Shown here one piece after another: positions 44,738 through 53,526 of a DNA stretch of 64,000 nucleotides (its first letter is position 1; every line of letters starts with the position of its first letter). The notes beneath the pieces are model-generated. The model had not been told where the DNA came from, did not search any database, and saw only the letters and a program-made list of their open reading frames with translations. Position numbers and translations under genes: made by a program. Source of the stretch: Truepera radiovictrix DSM 17093 (GTDB taxonomy: Bacteria; Deinococcota; Deinococci; Deinococcales; Trueperaceae); assembly GCF_000092425.1 (NCBI RefSeq), contig NC_014221.1, forward strand, positions 1,679,001 through 1,743,000, in the 5' to 3' direction.

Positions 44738-46086
44738 ACGTCCTCGTCTACGGCCTCGGGCGCAGCGGGGGCGCGGTCGCGCGGCTTCTGCGCCGCCAAG
44801 GGCACGCGGTGTGGACCTTCGACGCGCAGCACCCGCAGGGTGAGGACCTCGCGGCGCTCGGCTGTCGCGCTACGAGCGCGCCCCTAGAGGTCCCGGCCGA
44901 GCTCTGCATCGCCGCCCCCGGCGTGCCCTGGGACGCCCCCGACCTCGCCGCGCTGCGCGCGCGCGGGGTCGAGACCATCGGTGAGGTCGAGTGGGTCTAC
45001 CGCACGGTCGACGCCCCCATCCTGGGCATCACCGGTACGGCGGGGAAGACGACCGTGACGCGCTGGCTCTCGCACACGCTGACCCTTGCCGGCCTCGACG
45101 CCCCCGCCGGCGGCAACGTCGACCCCGCGCTCGCGGCCGTCGCCGCACCCGGCCGGGTGCTGGTGACCGAGCTCTCGTCGTTTCAGCTCGAGCGCTGTCC
45201 GAGCCTGCACCCCCGCGTCGCCGTGGTGCTCAACCTGGGCCGCGACCACCTCGACCGCCACGGCTCGCTGGCGGCCTACCACGCGGCCAAAAAACGCCTG
45301 ATCGCCCACCTCACCCCGGAGGACACCTTCGTCTACAACCACGACGACCCCTTGGTGCGCGCCTGGGCCGAGGCGTCGCCCGCGCGCACGTGGGGGTTTT
45401 CGGCCGCGCCCACGCCCGGGAGCGCCGCCCACCTCGCCGACGGGATGCTCACGCTCCACGGCCGGCCGCTTGTAGCGGTGCGCGCGCTGCAGCTCACGGG
45501 CCAGCACCACCGGCTCAACGCGCTCGCCGTCGCCCTCGCGGCCGCCGCCTGGGGACTAGGCGACGAGGCGATCCGCGCGGGGCTCGAGAGCTTTTCGGGG
45601 GTGCCGGGGCGCTACAGCGTGGTCGGCGAGGTGGCGGGCGTGCGCTTCGTCGAGGACTCCATCGCCACGCGCACCCTGGCCGTCCAGGCGGCGCTCGCCG
45701 CGACCCCCGCCCCCGTGGTGTGGCTTCTAGGTGGGCAGGACAAGGGCGCGAGCTTCGCCGAGTTGGAGGCTTTGGTGCGCGACAGGGTCGTGCTCGCCCT
45801 CTGCTTCGGCGAGGCGGGCCCGGCGTTCGCCGCGCAGCTGTCGGCTTGGACCGAAACCCACGTCATCCCGGACCGTGACGGCGAGGCGGCGCTGCGACGC
45901 GCCACCGCGCTCGCCGCCGAACGCTTGAGGGGCTCCGGCGGCACCGTGCTGCTCGCGCCGCTCGCCGCCTCGTTCGATCAGTTTGGCAACTACCAAGCGC
46001 GCGCCGAGGCCTTTCGGCGCGCCGTGACCGCGCTGCACACGCCCAAGGAGGCGCTATGGACTGGCTTCTCTTCCTCGCGCAGCTGA
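44734..46086 (+). CDS. murD: UDP-MurNAc-L-alanine--D-glutamate ligase MurD
   Basis: 450 residues from the GTG that overlaps the mraY stop; longer frames upstream run inside mraY. It adds D-Glu to UDP-MurNAc-L-Ala. LVYGLGRSGGAVARLL opens the Rossmann-like domain, the ATP loop is ITGTAGKTTVTRWL (about residue 96), then ELSSFQLE and LNLGRDHLDRHGS. The C-terminal domain has LLGGQDKGASF, as in MurD. Its last 31 bases overlap ftsW. Confidence 0.93.
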   Translation: MNVLVYGLGRSGGAVARLLRRQGHAVWTFDAQHPQGEDLAALGCRATSAPLEVPAELCIAAPGVPWDAPDLAALRARGVETIGEVEWVYRTVDAPILGITGTAGKTTVTRWLSHTLTLAGLDAPAGGNVDPALAAVAAPGRVLVTELSSFQLERCPSLHPRVAVVLNLGRDHLDRHGSLAAYHAAKKRLIAHLTPEDTFVYNHDDPLVRAWAEASPARTWGFSAAPTPGSAAHLADGMLTLHGRPLVAVRALQLTGQHHRLNALAVALAAAAWGLGDEAIRAGLESFSGVPGRYSVVGEVAGVRFVEDSIATRTLAVQAALAATPAPVVWLLGGQDKGASFAELEALVRDRVVLALCFGEAGPAFAAQLSAWTETHVIPDRDGEAALRRATALAAERLRGSGGTVLLAPLAASFDQFGNYQARAEAFRRAVTALHTPKEALWTGFSSSRS

Positions 46087-47135
46087 GCCTCGGGGTGCTC
46101 GGGGTGCTCGGCGTCGCCACGAGCTCGCCGGAGACCTGGCCCGAGCACCTCGTGCGCGTCACCATCGCGCTCGCGCTCACCGTCGTGGTCTCGCGCGTGT
46201 CGCCGCAGCGCGTCGTCAAGGTGAGCCCCTTTTTCTACGTCGGGGTGCTCGCGCTGCTCGCGCTGGTGCTCGTCATCGGCATCTCCCCCGAGGGGAGCGA
46301 TTCGCGGCGCTGGCTGCTCATCGGCAACTTTACGCTGCAACCCTCTGAACTCATGAAAGTCGCCGTGATCGCCTATCTCACCGCGTTTTTCCACAACCAC
46401 CTGGGCAACTGGCAGATCTGGCGCCCGATGCTCGTCATGGGGCTCGCAGTCGGCCTCATCATCGCCGAACCAAACGTCAGCACGGCGGTCTTTATCTTTC
46501 TGCTGGGGCTTTCGGTGATGGTCGCCGCGGGCACCACCATCGTCCGTCTGGTCAGCATCGGCGCCGCGGCGGGCCTTATCGCCGCGCTCATCGCCGGCCC
46601 CTACCTCCGCCAGTTCCCCTACATCAGCGCGCGCATCACCGGTTTTCGCGACCTCTGGGGGGCGCGCGCCGATACCCTCGGCGACACCTACCAAGCCGAC
46701 CGCGCCCAACGCATCATCAGCGAGGCGGGGCTTTTCGGCCTCGGCTCGGGGCAGCCGGTCAGCATCCCGGCGGCGAGCACCGACATGATCGCCGTGTCGC
46801 TCGCGCACGCGCTCGGGCTGATCGGCGTGCTCACGCTTATCGCGCTCTACCTCTTTATCGTGCTGCGCGGGCTCGAGATCGCCGCGAGCCTCAAAGGCCC
46901 GGGGGCGCTCCTCGCCGCCGGGGCGAGCGCCTACGTGGGCGGCCAGGCCGCCCTCAACCTCCTCGTCGCCGCCGGGTTGCTGCCGGTCACGGGGGTGCCG
47001 CTGCCCTTCGTCTCAGACGGCTTTAACAGCCTGCTCTCGGTCGGCATGGCGATGGGGCTTATGCAGAGCGCCTACCGCGAAGCGCGCCGCAGCGCCCCCG
47101 CAGCCGCGGCGAAAGGTCCCGCTCTTAGCGGATGA
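46056..47135 (+). CDS. ftsW: Septal peptidoglycan polymerase FtsW (SEDS family)
   Basis: 359 residues, about nine to ten helices. It polymerises lipid II at the septum with FtsI. SEDS motifs are SDSRRWLLIGNFTLQPSELMK (split), followed by the lipid-pocket segment, and PVTGVPLPFVSDGFNSLLSVGMAMG near the C-terminus. The catalytic Asp of SEDS proteins is expected in the long periplasmic loop around residues 195-225 (AQRIISEAGLFGLGSGQPV). The ATG lies 31 bases inside murD, so translation is strongly coupled. Confidence 0.92.
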   Translation: MDWLLFLAQLSLGVLGVLGVATSSPETWPEHLVRVTIALALTVVVSRVSPQRVVKVSPFFYVGVLALLALVLVIGISPEGSDSRRWLLIGNFTLQPSELMKVAVIAYLTAFFHNHLGNWQIWRPMLVMGLAVGLIIAEPNVSTAVFIFLLGLSVMVAAGTTIVRLVSIGAAAGLIAALIAGPYLRQFPYISARITGFRDLWGARADTLGDTYQADRAQRIISEAGLFGLGSGQPVSIPAASTDMIAVSLAHALGLIGVLTLIALYLFIVLRGLEIAASLKGPGALLAAGASAYVGGQAALNLLVAAGLLPVTGVPLPFVSDGFNSLLSVGMAMGLMQSAYREARRSAPAAAAKGPALSG

Positions 47136-48274
47136 AACCCGTGCTGCTCGCTACCGGCGGGACCGGAGGCCACATCTACCCGGCGCTGGCGCTCGCGCGC
47201 GCGCTCGCCGCTTGCGGCTACGAGGTCGCGTTTATCGGGCAGCAGGGGGGGCTCGAGGCCAAGCTCGTCCCCGATGCGGGCTTCGCCTTTTGGGGGGTGC
47301 GCGCCGGCAAGTACGACCGCAGCCGCCCCGACCCGCGCCAAGCCGTCCGGGCGGCGCTCGGTTTAAGCGACGCGCTCGCCGCTCTGCGCCGCCTCCGCCC
47401 CGCGCTCGTGGTCGGTTTCGGCGGCTTCGCCGCCTTTCCGGGGCTCGCGGCGGCGCGCCTGTCGGGCGTCCCCTGGGCGCTCCACGAACAGAACGCCTAT
47501 CCGGGCCTCGTCACGCGCCTTTTCGCCCGCGGCGCGCGCTTTATCGGGGTCGCGCAGCCGGGCGTTGCCGCGCACCTGCCGCGCGCGGCGCGCGAGCGCG
47601 TCGTCACGGTCGGTATGCCGGTGCGCGAAGAGCGGCTGCCTAAGAGCGAGGCGCGCCGCCGCCTCGGCCTCCCGGAAGCGGTGACGCTGACGCTCGTCCT
47701 CGGGGGGAGCCAGGGCTCCGCGCTCCTCAACCGCGCGGTCCCCGAAGCGTTCGCGGCGCTCGGCGCGCAAGCCCCCCACTGGGTGCTGCATAGCAGCGGC
47801 GCGGCGCACCTGGAGACGGTACGGGCGCACCTGCAAAGCTGCCTCAGCCCGAGCCAGCGGGAACGCTACCGGGTAGCACCCTACCTCGACACCGTGTTAG
47901 CGTGGTCTGCAGCCGACCTCGGCGTGACGCGCGCGGGCACGGGGACGCTCGCCGAAGCCGCCTTTCACGGGGTACCGCTCCTCATGGTCCCCTTGAGCAC
48001 GGCCGCCGACAACCACCAACTCCACAACGCGCGGGCGGTGGCGCGCGACCGCGCGGGCACCGTGGTTGAGGAACGCGACCTCCAACCGGTGACCCTAGCC
48101 GCCGCGTGGCGCCACCTGCTCGAGCCAGAGACTAGGGCGCGCGCCGCGGCGGCCGCCCGCGAGCGCTCCCCCGCCGGGGCTACCGCGCGCCTTTGCGAGC
48201 GGGTGGTGCAGGAGCTCAACCCCCCACGAGCGCCGAGGTCACCGCGCACACTGGGGGAGCAGGAGACCGCATGA
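47132..48274 (+). CDS. murG: Lipid II synthase MurG (GlcNAc transferase)
   Basis: 380 residues, a GT28 glycosyltransferase at the inner face of the membrane that adds GlcNAc to lipid I. The GGTGGHIYPALALA loop is at residues 9-22, LHEQNAYPGLVTRLFA near 125, GGSQGSALLN near 190, and the UDP-sugar site TRAGTGTLAEAAFHGVPLLMVPL, split near residue 285, with DNHQLHNA. Overlaps ftsW and murC by 4 bases each. Confidence 0.94.
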   Translation: MKPVLLATGGTGGHIYPALALARALAACGYEVAFIGQQGGLEAKLVPDAGFAFWGVRAGKYDRSRPDPRQAVRAALGLSDALAALRRLRPALVVGFGGFAAFPGLAAARLSGVPWALHEQNAYPGLVTRLFARGARFIGVAQPGVAAHLPRAARERVVTVGMPVREERLPKSEARRRLGLPEAVTLTLVLGGSQGSALLNRAVPEAFAALGAQAPHWVLHSSGAAHLETVRAHLQSCLSPSQRERYRVAPYLDTVLAWSAADLGVTRAGTGTLAEAAFHGVPLLMVPLSTAADNHQLHNARAVARDRAGTVVEERDLQPVTLAAAWRHLLEPETRARAAAAARERSPAGATARLCERVVQELNPPRAPRSPRTLGEQETA

Positions 48275-49650
48275 AACCGCATCTTCACTTTATGGGCATC
48301 GCGGGCGTCGGGATGAGCGGGCTCGCCCGCTGGTACCTCGCCGACGGCTACCGCGTGTCGGGCTGCGACGCGCTTGAGAGCCCCGAGCTGCACACGCTGC
48401 GGCGCCAGGGGATCGAGGCGCACCTCGGCCACGACCCAGCCCACGTCGCACACGCCGACCTGCTCGTCACGAGCACCGCGATCCCCGAAGCGCACCCCGA
48501 GGTGCAAGCCGCGCGCGCGCAGGGCAAACGGACGCTGCGGCGCATCGAGCTCCTCGCCGAGCTCTTAAACCGCCGGCGCAGCGTCGCCGTGACCGGCACG
48601 CACGGTAAAAGCACCACCACGGGGATGATCGCCACCTTGTTTTTAAAAGCGGGCTGCGACCCCTCGGTCTTGGTCGGTGGGCACCTCGCCGCGCTCGGCT
48701 CGAACGTCCGCTACGGCCACGGGGCGTGGATAATCGCCGAGGTCGACGAGTCCGACCCCGGCTTCGCCGCCCTCCCCTCGGAGCTCGCCGTCGTCACCAA
48801 CTTAGAGGACGACCACATCGCCGGCGACTTTAGCGAGCGGCGCAACTACCACGCCTCACTCGAGGCGCTCGAGGCGGCCACCGCGAGCTTCGCCGCGCGC
48901 TCAGAGCGCGTCCTCTTCTGCGCCGATTGGCCGTCGCTGGGGCCCCTGTTGGGCGGGCTGCCGAACGCGGTCACCTACGGGCTCAGCGAGGGGGCGAGCT
49001 ACCGCGCGTCGGTGTGCGCGCTCTCGGCCGCGGGCAGCCACTTTACCTTTCACGCCCCCCACACCCCACCCGTCGAGGTGCGGCTCCTCGTGCCGGGGCG
49101 CCACAACGTCCAAAACGCCGCAGCGGCGCTCGCCGCGGCCCACCTAGCGGGGCTCGACCTCAAGGCGGCGGCCGAGCACCTGAGCACCTTCGGTGGCGTC
49201 GGCCGCCGCTGGCAGCGGCGCGGCAGCGTGCGCGGCGCGCTCGTGATCGACGACTACGCCCACCACCCGACCGAGGTGCGGGTCACCCTCGAGGCCGCGC
49301 GCCACACCGGTCGGCGGGTGCGGGCGGTGCTGCAACCGCACCGCTGGGTCCGCACCGCCCGCCACTGGCCCGCCCTGGCCGACGCCGCCGCTTTGGCCGA
49401 CGAGGTGCTCGTCTTGGAGGTCTACGGGGCGGGCGAGGCGGCCATCCCCGGCGTCTCGGCGCGGCGCATCGTCGAGCGCCTTCAAGCGGCGGGCACACCC
49501 GCGAGCTTTCATAGCGCCGCCTCGGCGCAGAGCTACTTAGCCGAGAGCTTAGAGCAGAACGACCTGGTGATCACCCTGGGGGCGGGCGACGTCTGGGAGG
49601 TCGCCGAGGGGGTCGTCGCGCTCGCCGGGGGGGACGATGGCAGCGCCTAA
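48271..49650 (+). CDS. murC: UDP-MurNAc--L-alanine ligase MurC
   Basis: 459 residues from the ATG overlapping the murG stop; upstream extensions lie within murG. It adds L-Ala to UDP-MurNAc. Family marks are HFMGIAGVGMSGLA (residue 6), STAIPEAHPE, the ATP loop VTGTHGKSTTTGM (about residue 111), EVDESDPGF and VIDDYAHHPTEV (about 335). Overlaps murB by 14 bases. Confidence 0.95.
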   Translation: MKPHLHFMGIAGVGMSGLARWYLADGYRVSGCDALESPELHTLRRQGIEAHLGHDPAHVAHADLLVTSTAIPEAHPEVQAARAQGKRTLRRIELLAELLNRRRSVAVTGTHGKSTTTGMIATLFLKAGCDPSVLVGGHLAALGSNVRYGHGAWIIAEVDESDPGFAALPSELAVVTNLEDDHIAGDFSERRNYHASLEALEAATASFAARSERVLFCADWPSLGPLLGGLPNAVTYGLSEGASYRASVCALSAAGSHFTFHAPHTPPVEVRLLVPGRHNVQNAAAALAAAHLAGLDLKAAAEHLSTFGGVGRRWQRRGSVRGALVIDDYAHHPTEVRVTLEAARHTGRRVRAVLQPHRWVRTARHWPALADAAALADEVLVLEVYGAGEAAIPGVSARRIVERLQAAGTPASFHSAASAQSYLAESLEQNDLVITLGAGDVWEVAEGVVALAGGDDGSA

Positions 49651-50506
49651 GGTGGTGCCGCTCGCACCGCTCACCACCTTGGGCGTCGGGGGGCCGGCGG
49701 AGCTGTGGGTGGTCGAGTCGCACGCCGAGCTCGTCGAGGCTACCCGCGAACCCTTCCGCGTCCTCGGGGGGGGGTCCAACCTGCTCATCGCCGACGCCGG
49801 GGTTCCCGAGCGGGTCATCAAGCTCGGCCGCGCGTACAACGACGTGCGCGCCTTCGGCCCCGCAGCGGCGAGCGCCGCGGGGATCTGGTTGGGCGGCGCG
49901 ACGCCGCTCCCGGGGCTCGTGCGCCGCGCCGCCGCGCTCGGGCTCTCGGGGCTCGAGGGGCTCTTGGGCGTCCCCGCGACCCTAGGCGGCGCCGTGGTGA
50001 TGAACGCGGGCACCCGCTTTGGCGAGATGGCCGACACCCTGCAGGAGGTCGAGGTGCTCTTAGAGGGGCGACTCGAGCGCCTCAGCGCCGCCGAGCTCGG
50101 CCTCGGTTACCGCACGAGCGCCTTGCCACCAAAGGCGGTGCTCACCCGCGCGCGCCTGCGCCTTAGCCCCTCGAGCCAGACGCGCGTCAGGGCGCGCCTC
50201 GCCGAAGTCGACGCCGCGCGGCGGGGGCAACCCAAGGCGAAGTCGGCGGGGTGCGCCTTTAAAAACCCCCCCGGCGACAGCGCGGGGCGGCTTATCGACG
50301 CCCTCGGCCTCAAGGGGTTGCGCGTCGGCGGGGCGATGATCTCGCCCGAACACGGCAACTTCGTCGTCAACCTCGGGGGGGCGACCGCAGGGGACGTCGT
50401 GGCGCTTTTGGAGCGGGTGCGGGAGCGCTCGAGCGTACCCTTGGAGACCGAGTGGGAGCTCTGGGGGTTCGGGCCGCGCGAGGAGGCGCTATGCGCCGCC
50501 CCCTAG
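49637..50506 (+). CDS. murB: UDP-N-acetylenolpyruvoylglucosamine reductase MurB
   Basis: 289 residues. It reduces UDP-GlcNAc-enolpyruvate with NADPH, using bound FAD. The PCMH FAD domain reads TTLGVGGPAELWVV, LGGGSNLLIADAG, LEGLLGVPATLGGAVVMNAGT (split). The C-terminal catalytic domain has KSAGCAFKNPPGDSAGRLIDALG and the final ISPEHGNFVVNLGGAT. The cysteine in AGCAFKNP replaces the serine of E. coli MurB, as in type II/other MurB proteins. Overlaps ftsQ by 16 bases. Confidence 0.94.
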   Translation: MAAPKVVPLAPLTTLGVGGPAELWVVESHAELVEATREPFRVLGGGSNLLIADAGVPERVIKLGRAYNDVRAFGPAAASAAGIWLGGATPLPGLVRRAAALGLSGLEGLLGVPATLGGAVVMNAGTRFGEMADTLQEVEVLLEGRLERLSAAELGLGYRTSALPPKAVLTRARLRLSPSSQTRVRARLAEVDAARRGQPKAKSAGCAFKNPPGDSAGRLIDALGLKGLRVGGAMISPEHGNFVVNLGGATAGDVVALLERVRERSSVPLETEWELWGFGPREEALCAAP

Positions 50507-51081
50507 TGCTGCTGCTCCTTTTGTGTACCGCGCTGCTCGTCGGCTCACGCTTCTACCCACGCGTCCGCTACGTCGACGTCGCCGGTGCCGCGCACTACAC
50601 CGCCGCCGAGCTCGCCGCGCTGGCGGGTCTAAAACCCGGCCAACCGCTCTTGTGGGTCAGCACCTGGAGCCTCGCGGGGCTGACGCGCGACCCCTGGGTC
50701 GAGAGCGCCCGCGTCGTACGCCGCTGGCCCGAGCGCGTGCTGCTCGAGGTGACCGAACGCACCCCCGCCTTTCGGTACGGCGAGAGGGTCTACGCCCTAG
50801 ATGGTACAGTCTTACCCGGTGCAGACCCGCTGGCGGCGCCCGTGACCCTGACGGGGTGGGGCGCGAGCCGCTTAGAGGAGGCCACAGAGCTTTTGCGCCT
50901 CCTCGCCGACTTTCAACCGGAGGTGTTAAGCTATTCGCCGAGCGGCTTTACGGTTTTTTTCGCCGATTCCACCCTCTACACCCCCGACGTCGCGTCTTTG
51001 CGAGCACACTGGTCGGGGTTTGTGGAACACCGGGGTTTCAGCGTCGCCGTCTACCCTTGGGGAGTGAGCGTACAACCATGA
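50491..51081 (+). CDS. ftsQ: Cell division protein FtsQ (POTRA-FtsQ type)
   Basis: 196 residues from the ATG with GAGGAGG upstream. One N-terminal helix (LVLLLLLCTALLVGSRF) is followed by a POTRA domain (VRYVDVAGAAHYTAAELAALAG, split; LLWVSTWSLAGLTRDPWVESARVVRRWPERVLLEVTER, in sections). The protein is shorter than E. coli FtsQ. It links FtsL/FtsB with the divisome in the periplasm. Its stop overlaps a 21-codon mini-ORF (ATGA). Confidence 0.9.
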   Translation: MRRPLVLLLLLCTALLVGSRFYPRVRYVDVAGAAHYTAAELAALAGLKPGQPLLWVSTWSLAGLTRDPWVESARVVRRWPERVLLEVTERTPAFRYGERVYALDGTVLPGADPLAAPVTLTGWGASRLEEATELLRLLADFQPEVLSYSPSGFTVFFADSTLYTPDVASLRAHWSGFVEHRGFSVAVYPWGVSVQP

Positions 51082-51143
51082 TAGAGGGCGCCATGCGCGT
51101 ACAGGGTCAACGGAAACAGGAGCAGCTAGGGCAGTGGGCGTGA
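51078..51143 (+). CDS. Putative 21-residue mini-ORF bridging ftsQ and ftsA
   Basis: ATG at 51078 overlaps the ftsQ TGA (ATGA), and the frame's TGA (51141-51143) overlaps the GTG of ftsA at 51140 (GTGA). It exactly spans the only sizeable gap between consecutive genes of this part of the cluster, so terminating ribosomes could pass from ftsQ to ftsA. The peptide is rich in Gln and Arg and has no domain. Confidence 0.5.
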   Translation: MIEGAMRVQGQRKQEQLGQWA

Positions 51144-52387
51144 CAGACGAACGGATCGTCGTCGGGTTAGACATCGGCACCACAAAGATCTGCACGGTGA
51201 TCGGTGAGGTCGCCTCCGACGGCGTGCTCGACATTATCGGCGAGGGCACGGTGCCCTCAGACGGCCTGCGCAAGGGGGTCGTGGTCAACCTCGAGCGCAC
51301 CATCGCGTCGGTGCGGCAGTCGGTCGCCGCCGCCGAACGCGTCGCCGGCGTCGAGGTCAAAGACGCCTGGATCGGCGTCGCCGGCACGCACCTGCGCGCC
51401 TTTACGAGCCACGGGATGGCGGCCATCCGGCGCGGCCAGCAGATTAGCGAGGCCGACGTCGAACGCACCATCGAAAACGCGCGCGCCGTGCCCCTAGAGG
51501 CCAACATGGACGTCATCCACGTGATCCCGCAGGAGTACGTGGTCGACGGCCAAGACGGCATCAAAGACCCGGTCGGGATGAGCGGCGTGCGTTTAGAGGT
51601 CGACGTGCACATTATCGCCGGGGCGCAGGGGCCGCTGCAGAACCTAAGCCGCTGCGCCCGCGACGCCCACGTCGAGGTGAGCGGGATGGTGGTGCAGGCG
51701 CTCGCCTCGGGCCTCGCCGTGTTGGACCGCAACGAGCGCGAGCTCACCACGGTGTTGATCGATATCGGCGGCGGCACCACCGACGTCGGCGTCTTTCGCC
51801 GCGGCACGCTGACCGACTCGGCGGTGATCCCGTTGGGCGGCGACCACATCACCCAAGACATCTCGCAACTGCTGCGCATCCCCCCCGACGAAGCCGAGCG
51901 GGTCAAGAAAAAGTACGGCGTCGCGGTACCTGAGCTCGCCGACCGCGAGGTCGCTCTGGAGGTGTCGCACCCGAACTACACCGCCTCGCTCTCGACCTTT
52001 GAACTCGCGCAGGTGATCCGCCCGCGGGTGGTGGAGATTTTAGACTTCGTCAAACGCTCGGTCGAACAGCGCCTGGGCGCGATGGAGCTGCTCGCCGGCA
52101 ACGTCGTCATCACCGGCGGGGCGTCGCTCATGCCCGGGATCGAACAGGTCGCCACCGAACGCTTTCGCCTCCCCGTACGGATCGGCAAACCCGTGGAGGT
52201 CTCGGGTTTGGTCGACGTCGTCGCGAGCCCTGCGCACGCGACCGCCGTCGGTTTGGTACGCTACGGCGTCCTGCAGGGGCACGCGCTCGCCCCCTCGGGG
52301 AACCGGCCGCGGCTGATGCAGAGCGCGGGGCAGTCGGTGGGGGGCTGGTTCCAAAATATCCGCAACTTTTTGAAGGATTTCTTTTAA
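51140..52387 (+). CDS. ftsA: Cell division protein FtsA
   Basis: 415 residues from the GTG at 51140, chosen for its overlap with the mini-ORF stop; a GTG 6 bases earlier is possible. It is an actin-like ATPase that anchors FtsZ to the membrane. Marks are VVGLDIGTTKICTVIG, the inserted SHS2 domain (about residues 80-160), LIDIGGGTTDVGVF (about 205) and VVITGGASLMPGIE (about 320). The C-terminal GGWFQNIRNFLKDFF is the amphipathic membrane-targeting helix. Confidence 0.95.
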   Translation: MTDERIVVGLDIGTTKICTVIGEVASDGVLDIIGEGTVPSDGLRKGVVVNLERTIASVRQSVAAAERVAGVEVKDAWIGVAGTHLRAFTSHGMAAIRRGQQISEADVERTIENARAVPLEANMDVIHVIPQEYVVDGQDGIKDPVGMSGVRLEVDVHIIAGAQGPLQNLSRCARDAHVEVSGMVVQALASGLAVLDRNERELTTVLIDIGGGTTDVGVFRRGTLTDSAVIPLGGDHITQDISQLLRIPPDEAERVKKKYGVAVPELADREVALEVSHPNYTASLSTFELAQVIRPRVVEILDFVKRSVEQRLGAMELLAGNVVITGGASLMPGIEQVATERFRLPVRIGKPVEVSGLVDVVASPAHATAVGLVRYGVLQGHALAPSGNRPRLMQSAGQSVGGWFQNIRNFLKDFF

Positions 52388-52425
52388 CCGTGATACGTAA
52401 ACACCCAACGTTGAGGGAGCACACC

Positions 52426-53493
52426 ATGGTCGCGAGCACGTCGGAAAACGCCGTCATTCGGGTTATCGGTCTAGGCGGTGGGGGGAACAACGCGGTCAAC
52501 CGGATGATCGAGGCCAAGCTCGAAGGGGTGCAGTTTATCGCTGCAAACACCGACGCGCAGGTTCTGGCCACCTCACTCGCGGAAAACCGCATCCAGATGG
52601 GCGATCACCTGACCAAGGGGCTCGGCGCGGGGGCAAACCCGGAGATCGGTGAGAAAGCGGCCCTAGAGGACCGCGACCGCATCGCCGAACAGCTGCGCGG
52701 CTCCGACCTCGTCTTTATCACCGCCGGGATGGGCGGCGGTACGGGGACCGGCAGCGCCCCCGTGGTCGCCGAGATCTCGCGCGAGCAGGGCGCCTTGACC
52801 ATCGCGGTGGTCACCACCCCGTTTCAGTTCGAGGGCCCCAACCGGATGCGCCAAGCCGAAGAGGGGTTGCGCAAGCTCGAGGACAAGGTCGACGCGCTGA
52901 TCGTCGTTGAAAACCAGCGCCTCTTGTCCGCTCTAGACCGCAAGGTCAAACTCGGGGACGCCTTTCGCGTCGCCGACCGGGTGCTCTACTACGGCGTCAA
53001 AGGCATCAGCGACGTGATCAACAAACCGGGGATGATCAACGTCGACTTCGCCGACGTGCGCGCGCTCCTCTCGGGTGCCGGGACGGTCCTTATGGGCATC
53101 GGCTCGGGGCGCGGCGAGGGCCTGGTCGAGGAGGCCGCGAACAGCGCCACGCACTCGCCGCTGCTCGCGCGCGGGGTCGAGGGGGCGCACCAGCTGCTTA
53201 TCAACATCACCGGCTCGGAGGAGCTGACGCTCTTCGACGCCCACGAGATCGTCGAAAAGATCAGCGAGGCGACCGAGGTCGAGGATCCGAACGTGCTCTT
53301 TGGCGTCGCCTACGACGAAGCGGCTGGCGACGAGGTGCGCGTCACGGTGATCGCGGCCGGTTTCGACCACGCCCCGCAACCCAAGATCTTGCGCCCGACG
53401 CAGTTTCGCGCGGCGGTCGGGGGCGGTCGGAGCTATGACCCCTCGAACTACGACATCCCCGCCTTTTTGCGTTACAACCCCGACGATCAGTAG
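52426..53493 (+). CDS. ftsZ: Cell division protein FtsZ
   Basis: 355 residues from the ATG at 52426, which has GAGGGA upstream; a GTG 36 bases earlier is in frame but lacks a site. It is the tubulin-like GTPase of the Z ring. The G-box is GMGGGTGTGSAPV (about residue 100), the opening VIGLGGGGNNAVNRM, the T7 loop GMINVDFADVRALL (about 200). The C-terminal peptide DIPAFLR is present, but the linker between core and peptide is only about 25-30 residues. Confidence 0.97.
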   Translation: MVASTSENAVIRVIGLGGGGNNAVNRMIEAKLEGVQFIAANTDAQVLATSLAENRIQMGDHLTKGLGAGANPEIGEKAALEDRDRIAEQLRGSDLVFITAGMGGGTGTGSAPVVAEISREQGALTIAVVTTPFQFEGPNRMRQAEEGLRKLEDKVDALIVVENQRLLSALDRKVKLGDAFRVADRVLYYGVKGISDVINKPGMINVDFADVRALLSGAGTVLMGIGSGRGEGLVEEAANSATHSPLLARGVEGAHQLLINITGSEELTLFDAHEIVEKISEATEVEDPNVLFGVAYDEAAGDEVRVTVIAAGFDHAPQPKILRPTQFRAAVGGGRSYDPSNYDIPAFLRYNPDDQ

Positions 53494-53526
53494 GCGTCGC
53501 GAGGCGCCGAGCGGCCGCGCGTTACC

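Noticed and set aside
50452-50490. Upstream GTG as start of ftsQ
   Set aside because: It lies inside murB, whereas the ATG at 50491 has GAGGAGG and starts a proper membrane anchor.
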